Assembly (NCBI GenBank): GCA_031290075.1
Contig: JAITOG010000079.1
Location: forward strand, 1 to 14,562
Direction: 5' to 3'
Source: Holosporales bacterium
GTDB taxonomy: Bacteria > Pseudomonadota > Alphaproteobacteria > BNTO01
Length of the DNA stretch: 14,562 nucleotides
Shown: in pieces, positions 1 through 5,612 of the stretch
Position numbering within the stretch: position 1 is the stretch's first letter
How the letters are laid out: each line of letters opens with the position of its first letter
Program-made: the position numbers and the translations under genes
The notes under the pieces: model-generated
Told to the model about the DNA's origin: nothing
The model's database searches: none
What the model saw: only the letters and a program-made list of their open reading frames with translations

Positions 1-1373
1 CAGAAGTAAAAAATCCAGTTCTAAATATAGATCATGATGCTAAAAGCGCGGAAATAGTATATAGTGTGGATCCTGGAAAAATTGCTATAGTTTCAAATAT
101 TGAAATATCAGGGGAACAAAAAGTTCCTGAATCCCTTATCTTAAAAAGAATAGGTTTGCAGCTCCAATCTGTTTTAAATGCTTCCGCTATTGAAAGGGCG
201 AAAATTAACCTTACGGAAACAGGGCTTTTTTCGAATATTAATATTTTTGCATCTAAAGGTATTGAAACTGAGAAAAATCAAGGAACTCTTTTAAATGTAA
301 ATGTTGTTGAAGCTCCTCCGCGATTAGTTGGAGCAGGTGTTTCTTATTCGGCTTCAGAAGGGGTTTTATTCCAAGCAAATTGGCAACATAAAAACTTTTT
401 ACAAAAAGGACATAACATAGGGACTCATTTATATTTAGGGCAAAAAGAGTTATCTTCAATAATTTTCCTCAATATTCCTGATGCTTTCAGCGTAAACCAA
501 AAGCTGCACTTTGATGTTACTTTAAAACATTTTGATACAAAGGCATATAATGGGGAAAAAGCTTCAGCAACAATTGGAATAATACAATCTACGCAAATTA
601 AAAATAATGAAACTGAAATATCATTTTTGCCAACTTTTGAGCATGGAACTTTGAAACGGAAGAAAAAATCATATAAACAAAATATTGGTGGATTAAAATC
701 AAATATAAAATTAAATTGTTCAAATCATCGTTTATATCCAACAAAAGGAATTGTTTTTAATATTGATCTTGAACAATATTTTGGGCAATTCGGTAAAATC
801 GTTCTAGCAACAGAATCTAATTTGGAAAAAGTTGATTTTAATAAAAAAGTTAATTCGCTTTCCGTAATTACAGGAACAATTTCTAGCTATATTCCTTTAT
901 CTAAAAAAGATGAATACGAACAAAATGCAACAATATTAGCCGCATTTATAAAAATTGGGGGAACTGTTATAAAGGATCTAGAATACATTCCTTTTGATAA
1001 AAGATTTTACGGTGGTGGGCGTAACTCTATTCGATCTTATGGTTACCAAATGTCTGGCGAATTAGAAAGTGATGGAACTCCTATTGGAGGCGCTTCAATT
1101 ATTGAATCATGCCTTGAGTCACGCTTTAGGATTTCAGAGGATTTTGGAATGGTTGCGTTTTTGGACTACAGCTGTATTACTAGCGAAAAAACTCCATCTT
1201 TTTATAAAGAAAATTCCTGTAGGTATGGGTATGGCTTTGGGGTTCGATATTTCACAAAATTTGGTCCAATTCGCTTAGATATCGGGCTTCCGTTTACGCG
1301 TCGTAAAGATATGAATGGGAAAAAAATAGATAAAGTAATTCAATTTTACGTAAGCGTTGGCCAAGCATTTTGA
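1..1373 (+). CDS. tamA: TamA, outer-membrane Omp85-family assembly protein, C-terminal part (5' end outside window)
   Basis: The frame is open from base 3 to a TGA at 1371-1373 (456 codons), so the GTG at 66 is probably internal and the true start lies upstream. The visible N-terminal part (VDPG..., then an EISG stretch and ESLILKRIGL) fits the end of one POTRA domain and the start of the next; the rest is a 16-strand Omp85 barrel. The segment RFYGGGRNSIRSYGYQ matches the conserved TamA pattern (FYxGGxxSxRGYxYQ), and the end PIRLDIGLPFTRRKD...FYVSVGQAF is the typical TamA terminus with a C-terminal Phe. By family knowledge TamA sits in the outer membrane and works with TamB in inserting outer-membrane proteins and in lipid transport between membranes. 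tamB usually follows tamA, but here a repeat element and the convergent pgsA follow. BamA is the alternative; the length and end motif favour TamA. Confidence 0.85.
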   Translation, partial: EVKNPVLNIDHDAKSAEIVYSVDPGKIAIVSNIEISGEQKVPESLILKRIGLQLQSVLNASAIERAKINLTETGLFSNINIFASKGIETEKNQGTLLNVNVVEAPPRLVGAGVSYSASEGVLFQANWQHKNFLQKGHNIGTHLYLGQKELSSIIFLNIPDAFSVNQKLHFDVTLKHFDTKAYNGEKASATIGIIQSTQIKNNETEISFLPTFEHGTLKRKKKSYKQNIGGLKSNIKLNCSNHRLYPTKGIVFNIDLEQYFGQFGKIVLATESNLEKVDFNKKVNSLSVITGTISSYIPLSKKDEYEQNATILAAFIKIGGTVIKDLEYIPFDKRFYGGGRNSIRSYGYQMSGELESDGTPIGGASIIESCLESRFRISEDFGMVAFLDYSCITSEKTPSFYKENSCRYGYGFGVRYFTKFGPIRLDIGLPFTRRKDMNGKKIDKVIQFYVSVGQAF

Positions 1374-1465
1374 ATATGTTTACGAAAGGGCAGGGAGCAG
1401 TGCGATCTGAAACGAACGGAGAGAAAAAATGAAAGCGAAGTAGTTTACTCACAGAACCTAAATAC

Positions 1466-1704
1466 TAGACTTCCTTCGAAACCAATTTCTTCTAGCAAAG
1501 TTGAAGGAGCATATATTGGGGTCCCCAAAGAATGCGGATTTTAATTGCTGCCAATCCCTTTAAACCCAAGAAGTTTGAATCCGCAATTTTTTGGGGTTTG
1601 GGTGTACGAAGCGCAGAACCGGAGTGTACTAGATATACATGAGGATTCTAGCATCGAAGCGACGAACAAATTTGCAGAAGAAATTGAGTTACGAAGGAAG
1701 TCTA
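1466..1704 (+). repeat. Family 1 palindromic element, copy A, interrupted by a Family 2 element
   Basis: The left end TAGACTTCCTTCGAAAC and right end GTTACGAAGGAAGTCTA are near-perfect inverted repeats. With one base of indel the symmetry continues through CAATTTCTTCT on each arm, giving arms of about 40 bp. Both ends carry TA, consistent with a TA target duplication. The length is 239 bp; subtracting the nested element plus one TA (93 bp) gives 146 bp, exactly the length of the uninterrupted copy at 13104-13249. Without the insert the sequence would encode a peptide similar to that copy (KPISSSKVEGA... QNRSVLD...EDSS). It fills most of the gap between tamA and pgsA. The 92 bp between the tamA stop and this element hold nothing I recognise. 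Confidence 0.88.
1512..1606 (+). mobile_element. Family 2 MITE-like element nested in Family 1 copy A
   Basis: This is a TA-bounded imperfect palindrome of about 91 bp plus the TA duplication. One half begins CCCCAAAGAATGCGGATT and the other half, read on the opposite strand, begins CCCCAAAAAATTGCGGATT. It interrupts Family 1 after GGAGCA; removing it joins GGAGCATA to CGAAGCG, which aligns without gaps to the uninterrupted copy in the gene at 13012. Related copies lie at 3525-3617 and 5341-5434 in the opposite orientation. It carries no coding capacity of its own and introduces a TAA stop (1542-1544) into the Family 1 reading frame. Confidence 0.85.
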
Positions 1705-2357
1705 GTATTTTTTTCTTTTCTCTTCCGTCTCCTTCTAGGAATAACACTGCACTTTTCAAGTTGGCGCATTTTTATGAATGTGATCCCAGAAAAAATATAT
1801 GTGATCCCAGTAATTATAGTTAATAAGCACGCTATCCATAATAAAATGTTACCTGTAAGTATTATAAACTGTGCATATTGGCCTTTAAAATTATATAGTA
1901 AACAAGCAATTGCAATCATTTGTACTGTTGTTTTATATTTTGCAAGTTGTAAAACAGGGAGTTCAAGTCTAATTGCTCCTAAAAATTCCCTTAACCCAGA
2001 AATTATTAATTCTCGACAAATTATAATTGAAGCGGGAATAAGGTTATAAGAACTAATTTTTCCAAAACCAGCTAATAACAGTAAAGCAACCGAAATTAAA
2101 AGTTTATCAGCTAAAGGATCTAAAAAAGTTCCTAATTTACTTGTTAATTTAAATCTTCTAGCTATATACCCATCAAAATAATCTGTTAAGCTAGCAGAAA
2201 TAAAAATAAAAAGAGTTAAGAAATTTCCTACAGATTCTTTAATAAAAAAAGAGAGAACCAAAAAGGGAACTGCTAACATCCGTCCAAAAGTTAAAATATT
2301 TGGAATAGTATTAAACTTCCAATTTTCATGCAAAAAATTTCTTTTTTTATTTATCAT
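1689..2357 (-). CDS. pgsA: CDP-diacylglycerol--glycerol-3-phosphate 3-phosphatidyltransferase (PGP synthase)
   Basis: This integral membrane enzyme transfers the phosphatidyl group from CDP-diacylglycerol to sn-glycerol-3-phosphate, the committed step to phosphatidylglycerol and cardiolipin. The CDP-alcohol phosphatidyltransferase signature is complete: D59-x-x-D62-G63-x-x-A66-R67, then G76, D80 and D84 (TDYFDGYIARR...GTFLDPLADK). The segment CRELIISGLREF (114-125) is also typical of PgsA. Hydrophobic segments lie near residues 27-39, 47-58, 86-98, 105-120, 145-155 and 165-190. At 222 residues it is longer than the usual 180-200: after about residue 200 there is a basic tail (RRRRKRKEK), and the last four codons and the stop lie inside the terminal repeat of the element at 1466-1704. 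The ATG at 2355-2357 has no strong Shine-Dalgarno sequence. The tail is probably acquired and not part of the fold. Confidence 0.92.
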   Translation of the reverse strand: MINKKRNFLHENWKFNTIPNILTFGRMLAVPFLVLSFFIKESVGNFLTLFIFISASLTDYFDGYIARRFKLTSKLGTFLDPLADKLLISVALLLLAGFGKISSYNLIPASIIICRELIISGLREFLGAIRLELPVLQLAKYKTTVQMIAIACLLYNFKGQYAQFIILTGNILLWIACLLTIITGITYIFSGITFIKMRQLEKCSVIPRRRRKRKEKNTRLPS

Positions 2358-2511
2358 GAACTTTTACACAAAATTTTGGAATCTAAAAAGATTGTTAATA
2401 AACTTAAAATCATTTTAAATCTTTTTTTCCTATTTTCCTAATTTATTTAACAAATTAGCGCAGTAGTTTAATGTCTTTTAATTTTCAACATTGATAAAAA
2501 TATGCCAAAGT

Positions 2512-2643
2512 TCAAAAACATAGCGAAGTTCCTAATAAAAGGGCAATAGAACCTGCACCATTTTCTTTTTTTCGAAGATGGTTATTATAATTAAATATAA
2601 ATAAAATAATGAATAATGCATTACTTCCCTGCACTAATTTCAT
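2512..2643 (-). CDS. Possible 43-residue hydrophobic small protein or gene remnant
   Basis: An ATG at 2641-2643 (minus strand) follows AAGGTAGATA, a reasonable ribosome-binding site, and opens a 43-codon frame ending in TGA. The product starts MKLVQGSNALFIILFIFNYN, has one hydrophobic stretch near residues 9-18, a charged HLRKKENG stretch, and a second hydrophobic end (SIALLLGTSLCF). The codons are less random-looking than the surrounding AT-rich DNA. I do not recognise the family. It could equally be the surviving part of a decayed membrane-protein gene or chance. Confidence 0.25.
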   Translation of the reverse strand: MKLVQGSNALFIILFIFNYNNHLRKKENGAGSIALLLGTSLCF

Positions 2644-2660
2644 TATCTACCTTTTTTTAC

Positions 2661-2689
2661 TTGAAATTTAAAGGAAACATTATTATATT
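2661..2689 (+). promoter_or_regulatory. Candidate sigma-70 promoter for the ankyrin gene
   Basis: TTGAAA (2661-2666), a 17-base spacer and TATATT (2684-2689) lie about 45 bases upstream of the ankyrin start. Such AT-rich matches arise often by chance in this composition, so support is moderate. Confidence 0.45.
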
Positions 2690-2734
2690 ACCAATATGGT
2701 TACTTGGTTAGATTTTTTTTAAAGGAGATATAAA

Positions 2735-3298
2735 ATGAAAAGATTTTATAAAACTACGTTGTTGTTTGTTTCATTATTGGGGATAAGCAATCTTTCTTAC
2801 GGAACATTACAAGGAGCAGAGGCAAGATGGACAGATCTTCATGATGCAGCTTATAAAGGAGATGCAAGAACTGCTAACGATTTACTTACTGCTGGAGCAA
2901 ATCCAGATCCTAGAGATAATCGTGGATGTACACCACTTCATTACGCAGCTTGTAAAGGGAATGAGACAATTGTTAGAGTATTACTTAATTTTAACGCAGA
3001 TATAAAGGCTGAAAATGAATATGGAGATACACCACTCCATTTTGCTTGTGCAGCAAAATTTGTAGGGTATCCAGAAGTTGTTAAAGTATTACTTGATGCT
3101 GGAGCAAATCCAGATCCTAGAGATAATTGTGGATGGACACCACTTCATTGTGCATCTTATAGAGGGTATGTAAAAATTGTTAAAATGTTACTTGATGCTG
3201 GAGCAGATAAATATGCTGTAGATAAATATGGAAAGACACCATATGATTTGGCTTATCGTACTGACTCGAATACTGAGAGGTTGAGAGTAGATTTTTGA
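2735..3298 (+). CDS. Exported ankyrin-repeat protein
   Basis: A 187-residue protein with a clear ribosome-binding site (AAAGGAGAT, 7 bases before the ATG). Residues 1-23 or 1-30 form a Sec-type signal peptide: K2-R3, hydrophobic TTLLFVSLLGISNL, then possible cleavage after SYG or AEA. The remainder is about four ankyrin repeats: residues 32-64, 65-97, 98-132 and 133-166, followed by a partial capping repeat (GKTPYDLAYR). The hallmarks are the TPLHxAxxxG and VVxxLLxAGA patterns. Ankyrin repeats bind proteins and have no catalytic function of their own. With a signal peptide this one should reach the periplasm or outside, and in host-associated bacteria such proteins are candidate host-interaction factors, which is inference here. 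The DNA of repeat junctions at 2890-2942 and 3098-3150 is almost identical, which points to recent internal duplication. The gene stands alone. Confidence 0.88.
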   Translation: MKRFYKTTLLFVSLLGISNLSYGTLQGAEARWTDLHDAAYKGDARTANDLLTAGANPDPRDNRGCTPLHYAACKGNETIVRVLLNFNADIKAENEYGDTPLHFACAAKFVGYPEVVKVLLDAGANPDPRDNCGWTPLHCASYRGYVKIVKMLLDAGADKYAVDKYGKTPYDLAYRTDSNTERLRVDF

Positions 3299-3415
3299 TT
3301 CTACCTACAACAAGCAGGGAAGTATTCATAAAATTTACTCTCAACAAACCAAAAACTCTTGTAATTTGCTAAAAAACTCCAAGAGTTAAAGAGTTTAAAA
3401 TGGGATGTTGGTTAT

Positions 3416-3663
3416 TAGACTTTTCTCGTAACTCAATTTTTTCTGCAAATTTATTCGTCGCTTCAATGCTCGAGTCCTCATGGGGTTTGGGGGAAATCAC
3501 AGATTTCCCCAAATTCTCCTTATGTATACCAAAACCCCAAAAAATTGCGGATTAAAACTTCTTGGTTTTCAAGGGATTGGCAGCAATTAAAATCCATTCT
3601 TTGGGGGACCCAGTATATGCTTCTTCAACTTTGCTAGAAAAAATTAGTTTCGAAGGAAGTCTA
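3416..3663 (-). repeat. Family 1 palindromic element, copy B (reverse orientation), interrupted by a Family 2 element
   Basis: The ends are TAGACTTTTCTCGTAACTC on the left and AGTTTCGAAGGAAGTCTA on the right, TA-bounded inverted repeats matching copy A in reverse orientation. The flanking gene-like sequence (GCATTGAAGCGACGAA.. on the minus strand) parallels copy A closely. Length is 248 bp; removing the nested element leaves about 157 bp, 11 bp more than the 146-bp form. The difference lies in the core, where copy B has a different sequence forming a GGGGAAATC-TGT-GATTTCCCC hairpin (3489-3510). It ends 9 bp before the stop codon of the Fic gene and fills the space between ankyrin and Fic genes. 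Confidence 0.85.
3525..3617 (-). mobile_element. Family 2 MITE-like element nested in Family 1 copy B
   Basis: TATACCAAAACCCCAAA at the left and TTTGGGGGACCCAGTATA at the right are imperfect terminal inverted repeats with TA at each end. It is inserted at the equivalent position and relative orientation to the nested element at 1512-1606 (after GAAGCATA on the minus strand), which indicates that the pair was inherited as one composite unit. Confidence 0.85.
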
Positions 3664-3672
3664 ATGCAAAAT

Positions 3673-4722
3673 CTAATTCTTAATTTTAGCATAATGTGTA
3701 CTTCGTCCTGCGCCAATTTTCATAATGTATTGCTCTTTTGAAAGTGTATTAAGAGCGGCTTCAATGGTTTGTATACTAATATCTGGATTGTAAACTGCAA
3801 TATCTTTTTTACTAAGCTTTCGCGGTGTTTGATCAAACATATTTTTGATTCGCTCAAATTTCGTTTGTTTGCTTGCAAAAACTTCTGCACGTCCCATAAA
3901 ATCCTGATATGCCTTAACTAATACAGACAATGAATAATATATAAAAGGAAAATATGAGTTTTTGCCGTCATGCCATTTTTCAGAACTGTGCTGCAGAGCA
4001 TCGTAATAAGTTTCTTTACTGTTCTCAATAATACGCTCAATACTAATATATTGGCCAACAAAATACCCCGCCTTATAAAGTAATAACAAAGTCAAAAGGC
4101 GACTCATTCGTCCATTTCCATCATTGAAAGGGTGAATACAAAGAAAATCTAAGATAAACGCAAAAATTAGCGGAAGCGTTTGCGTATATGGTGTAACAAA
4201 AACTTCGTTAAATGCTATGCATAATTGATTTATCGCCAGAGGAGTTTGAAAGGCAGAAACAGGAACAAAACGCGTCCGCGTCTCGCCTGAATGCGTTGTT
4301 TCTGTAATAAAATTGTCATTATTTTTCCAGCAACCGCCGTCAGTTGTTGGATGGAAAGAATATAGATCACGATGTAATTGAAGAATAGTATTGGGCGTAA
4401 TAGAGATATGCTCATAATTTTCGTGAATAAGTGTTAATACTTCGCGATACCCAGAAATTTCAGATTCATCTCGATTTTGAGGCATCGTTTTCTTCTCAAC
4501 AAGTTCTTTGAGGCGTTTGTCTGACGTATAAATGCCTTCAATGCGGTTAGAGGAGCCCGTGCTTTGGATTTTGGCAATTTCAACCAATGCTTCCAATCGC
4601 TCAGGATTAATGCTTTTCAGGATTTGTTGGCTTCCTTTGTACTCAGCTAAGGTCGACAAAAGACGTACAATATCCGGTATTAGCAAGCTTTGCTCTAATT
4701 CTTTATAAGAAAAACCATGCAT
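3673..4722 (-). CDS. Fic-domain protein (AMP transferase, class II with N-terminal inhibitory helix)
   Basis: Fic enzymes usually transfer AMP from ATP to hydroxyl side chains of target proteins. The active-site motif HPFNDGNGRMSR (H204-R215, numbered from the upstream TTG at 4743) is complete, including the catalytic His and the phosphate-binding GNGR. An inhibitory motif of the (S/T)xxxE(G/N) type is present N-terminally as SNRIEG (S65-G70), as in class II Fic proteins, where the Glu blocks productive ATP binding. The flap region is near residues 145-170. The C-terminal 55 residues look like a winged helix (SKKDIA...IQTIEAALNTLSKEQYI...GRSTHY). I chose the ATG at 4720-4722 (349 residues) because AGG lies 9 bases upstream; the TTG at 4741-4743 with its own AGGCAG is the alternative. 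The DNA is richer in G+C (52 of 120 bases at 4441-4560) than the neighbours, suggesting transfer. The target is unknown. Confidence 0.93.
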   Translation of the reverse strand: MHGFSYKELEQSLLIPDIVRLLSTLAEYKGSQQILKSINPERLEALVEIAKIQSTGSSNRIEGIYTSDKRLKELVEKKTMPQNRDESEISGYREVLTLIHENYEHISITPNTILQLHRDLYSFHPTTDGGCWKNNDNFITETTHSGETRTRFVPVSAFQTPLAINQLCIAFNEVFVTPYTQTLPLIFAFILDFLCIHPFNDGNGRMSRLLTLLLLYKAGYFVGQYISIERIIENSKETYYDALQHSSEKWHDGKNSYFPFIYYSLSVLVKAYQDFMGRAEVFASKQTKFERIKNMFDQTPRKLSKKDIAVYNPDISIQTIEAALNTLSKEQYIMKIGAGRSTHYAKIKN

Positions 4723-4916
4723 TTTTTTCTGCCTAATCGTCAAATCTTCTGCCTAGTATATAGCATATTTTATGCAGAAAAGATATTGATTAAGCAATTT
4801 GATTTGCAGCTTCTATCCCCTAGCACATAAAAATTGCGGTTTTTGCATAGCTCTAGCCTAATTCCAAAATGGGACCCTTTTTAGGAGTTTCAAAATTATT
4901 ATTAATACGATCAACC
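4723..4916. other. Intergenic region upstream of the Fic gene
   Basis: AT-rich sequence between the Fic start and the left 93-bp inverted repeat. TAGGCAGAA occurs twice just before the Fic start. An AAAAATTGCGG string near 4830 resembles part of the Family 2 element but the match does not extend. Nothing else is recognised. Confidence 0.4.
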
Positions 4917-5009
4917 ATTAACCCTGTTCATTAATTGATTTTTACAATTTTGGGCCTCTGCGCTGCAGAGCCTTCAAAGGCCGAAAAGTTAAATGTGAAC
5001 ACAGTTATT
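4917..5009 (+). repeat. Family 3 repeat, left copy of a perfect 93-bp inverted repeat
   Basis: The sequence from ATTAACCCTGTTCATTAA to CACAGTTATT is the exact reverse complement of 5438-5530, with no mismatch in 93 bases by eye. The unit has its own imperfect terminal inverted repeats (TTAACCCTGTTCA against TAACTGTGTTCA on the other strand). In its centre are G+C-rich hairpins (CTCTGC-GCT-GCAGAG and GCCTT-CAA-AGGC). It looks like a MITE-type element. I see no convincing target duplication. Confidence 0.9.
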
Positions 5010-5038
5010 GTTGTCTGGATTTTGGGCCATGTATCTGT

Positions 5039-5060
5039 AAAAAAATCCGTGATTTTTTCC
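5039..5060 (-). terminator. Candidate terminator after tRNA-Val
   Basis: Read on the minus strand, AAAAAATC-ACG-GATTTTTTT forms an 8-bp stem ending in a T run, about 20 bases beyond the tRNA-Val 3' end. The stem is AT-rich, so it would be weak, but its place and orientation fit. Confidence 0.45.
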
Positions 5061-5078
5061 GGAATTCCTTAGAAACAC

Positions 5079-5153
<75 letters not shown>

Positions 5154-5163
5154 ATAAAAAGAA

Positions 5164-5236
5164 TGGGCCCTGAAGGATTCGAACCTTCGACCCCCTGATT
5201 AAAAGTCAGATGCTCTACCAACTGAGCTAAGGGCCC
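5164..5236 (-). tRNA. tRNA-Lys (anticodon TTT)
   Basis: The minus strand begins GGGCCCTTAGCTCAGTTGG. The acceptor stem is GGGCCCT/AGGGCCC with discriminator A. The anticodon loop CTTTTAA gives TTT, and the T arm is GAAGG-TTCGAAT-CCTTC. The sequence after the discriminator is TTC, so CCA is not encoded, unlike the neighbouring tRNA-Val; CCA must be added by the nucleotidyltransferase. Confidence 0.96.
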
Positions 5237-5252
5237 ACAAAGCTATATTTAA

Positions 5253-5281
5253 GCAATACAAAAAAATGAATTATTTGTCAA
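5253..5281 (-). promoter_or_regulatory. Candidate promoter of the tRNA-Lys/tRNA-Val unit
   Basis: On the minus strand TTGACA (5276-5281) is followed by a 17-base spacer and TATTGC (5253-5258), 17 bases before the tRNA-Lys 5' end. The -35 is a perfect consensus and the -10 is weak. Confidence 0.55.
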
Positions 5282-5340
5282 TATTTTAGCTTACCATTAT
5301 CAACACAATTTCAGGATCTTTAGTTCTCAAATAAATATGT

Positions 5341-5434
5341 TATACCAAAACCCCAAAAAATTGCGGATTCAAACTTTTTGGGTTTCAAGGATTGGCAGCA
5401 ATTAAAATCCGCATTCTTTGGGGGCCCCGGTATA
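5341..5434 (-). mobile_element. Family 2 MITE-like element, solo copy
   Basis: TATACCAAAACCCCAAA and TTTGGGGGCCCCGGTATA are terminal inverted repeats of a 94-bp unit closely matching the nested copies at 1512-1606 and 3525-3617. Here it lies outside any Family 1 element, between the tRNA promoter and the right Family 3 copy. This shows it is a separate repeat and not part of Family 1. Confidence 0.88.
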
Positions 5435-5437
5435 TAA

Positions 5438-5530
5438 AATAACTGTGTTCACATTTAACTTTTCGGCCTTTGAAGGCTCTGCAGCGCAGAGGCCCAAAAT
5501 TGTAAAAATCAATTAATGAACAGGGTTAAT
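5438..5530 (-). repeat. Family 3 repeat, right copy of a perfect 93-bp inverted repeat
   Basis: Exact reverse complement of 4917-5009; see that entry for structure. It starts three bases after the Family 2 solo element ends. The 82 bp between it and the RND permease stop codon show no clear terminator. Confidence 0.9.
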
Positions 5531-5612
5531 CTAAAAATTTGTTTTTTGTACTTCAAACGAGGGAGTATTAATTATGAGTACTTTAATCACTAACTTTTGG
5601 CGGAGTTAAGGG

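Larger units (their letters stand above)
2358..2734. other. AT-rich divergent intergenic region between pgsA and the ankyrin gene
   Basis: This stretch holds a candidate promoter for the ankyrin gene (2661-2689) and one small minus-strand open frame (2512-2643), listed separately. I see no RNA gene, terminator or copy of the three repeat families in the rest. Confidence 0.5.

Noticed and set aside
1639..2049. Open frame of 136 codons on the plus strand antisense to pgsA
   Set aside because: It overlaps the well-supported pgsA gene on the other strand, begins inside a repeat, and shows no family features.
3353..3388. Hairpin AACTCTTG...CAAGAGTT after the ankyrin gene as a terminator
   Set aside because: The loop is 18 bases and no T run follows on the plus strand, so it does not look like an intrinsic terminator.
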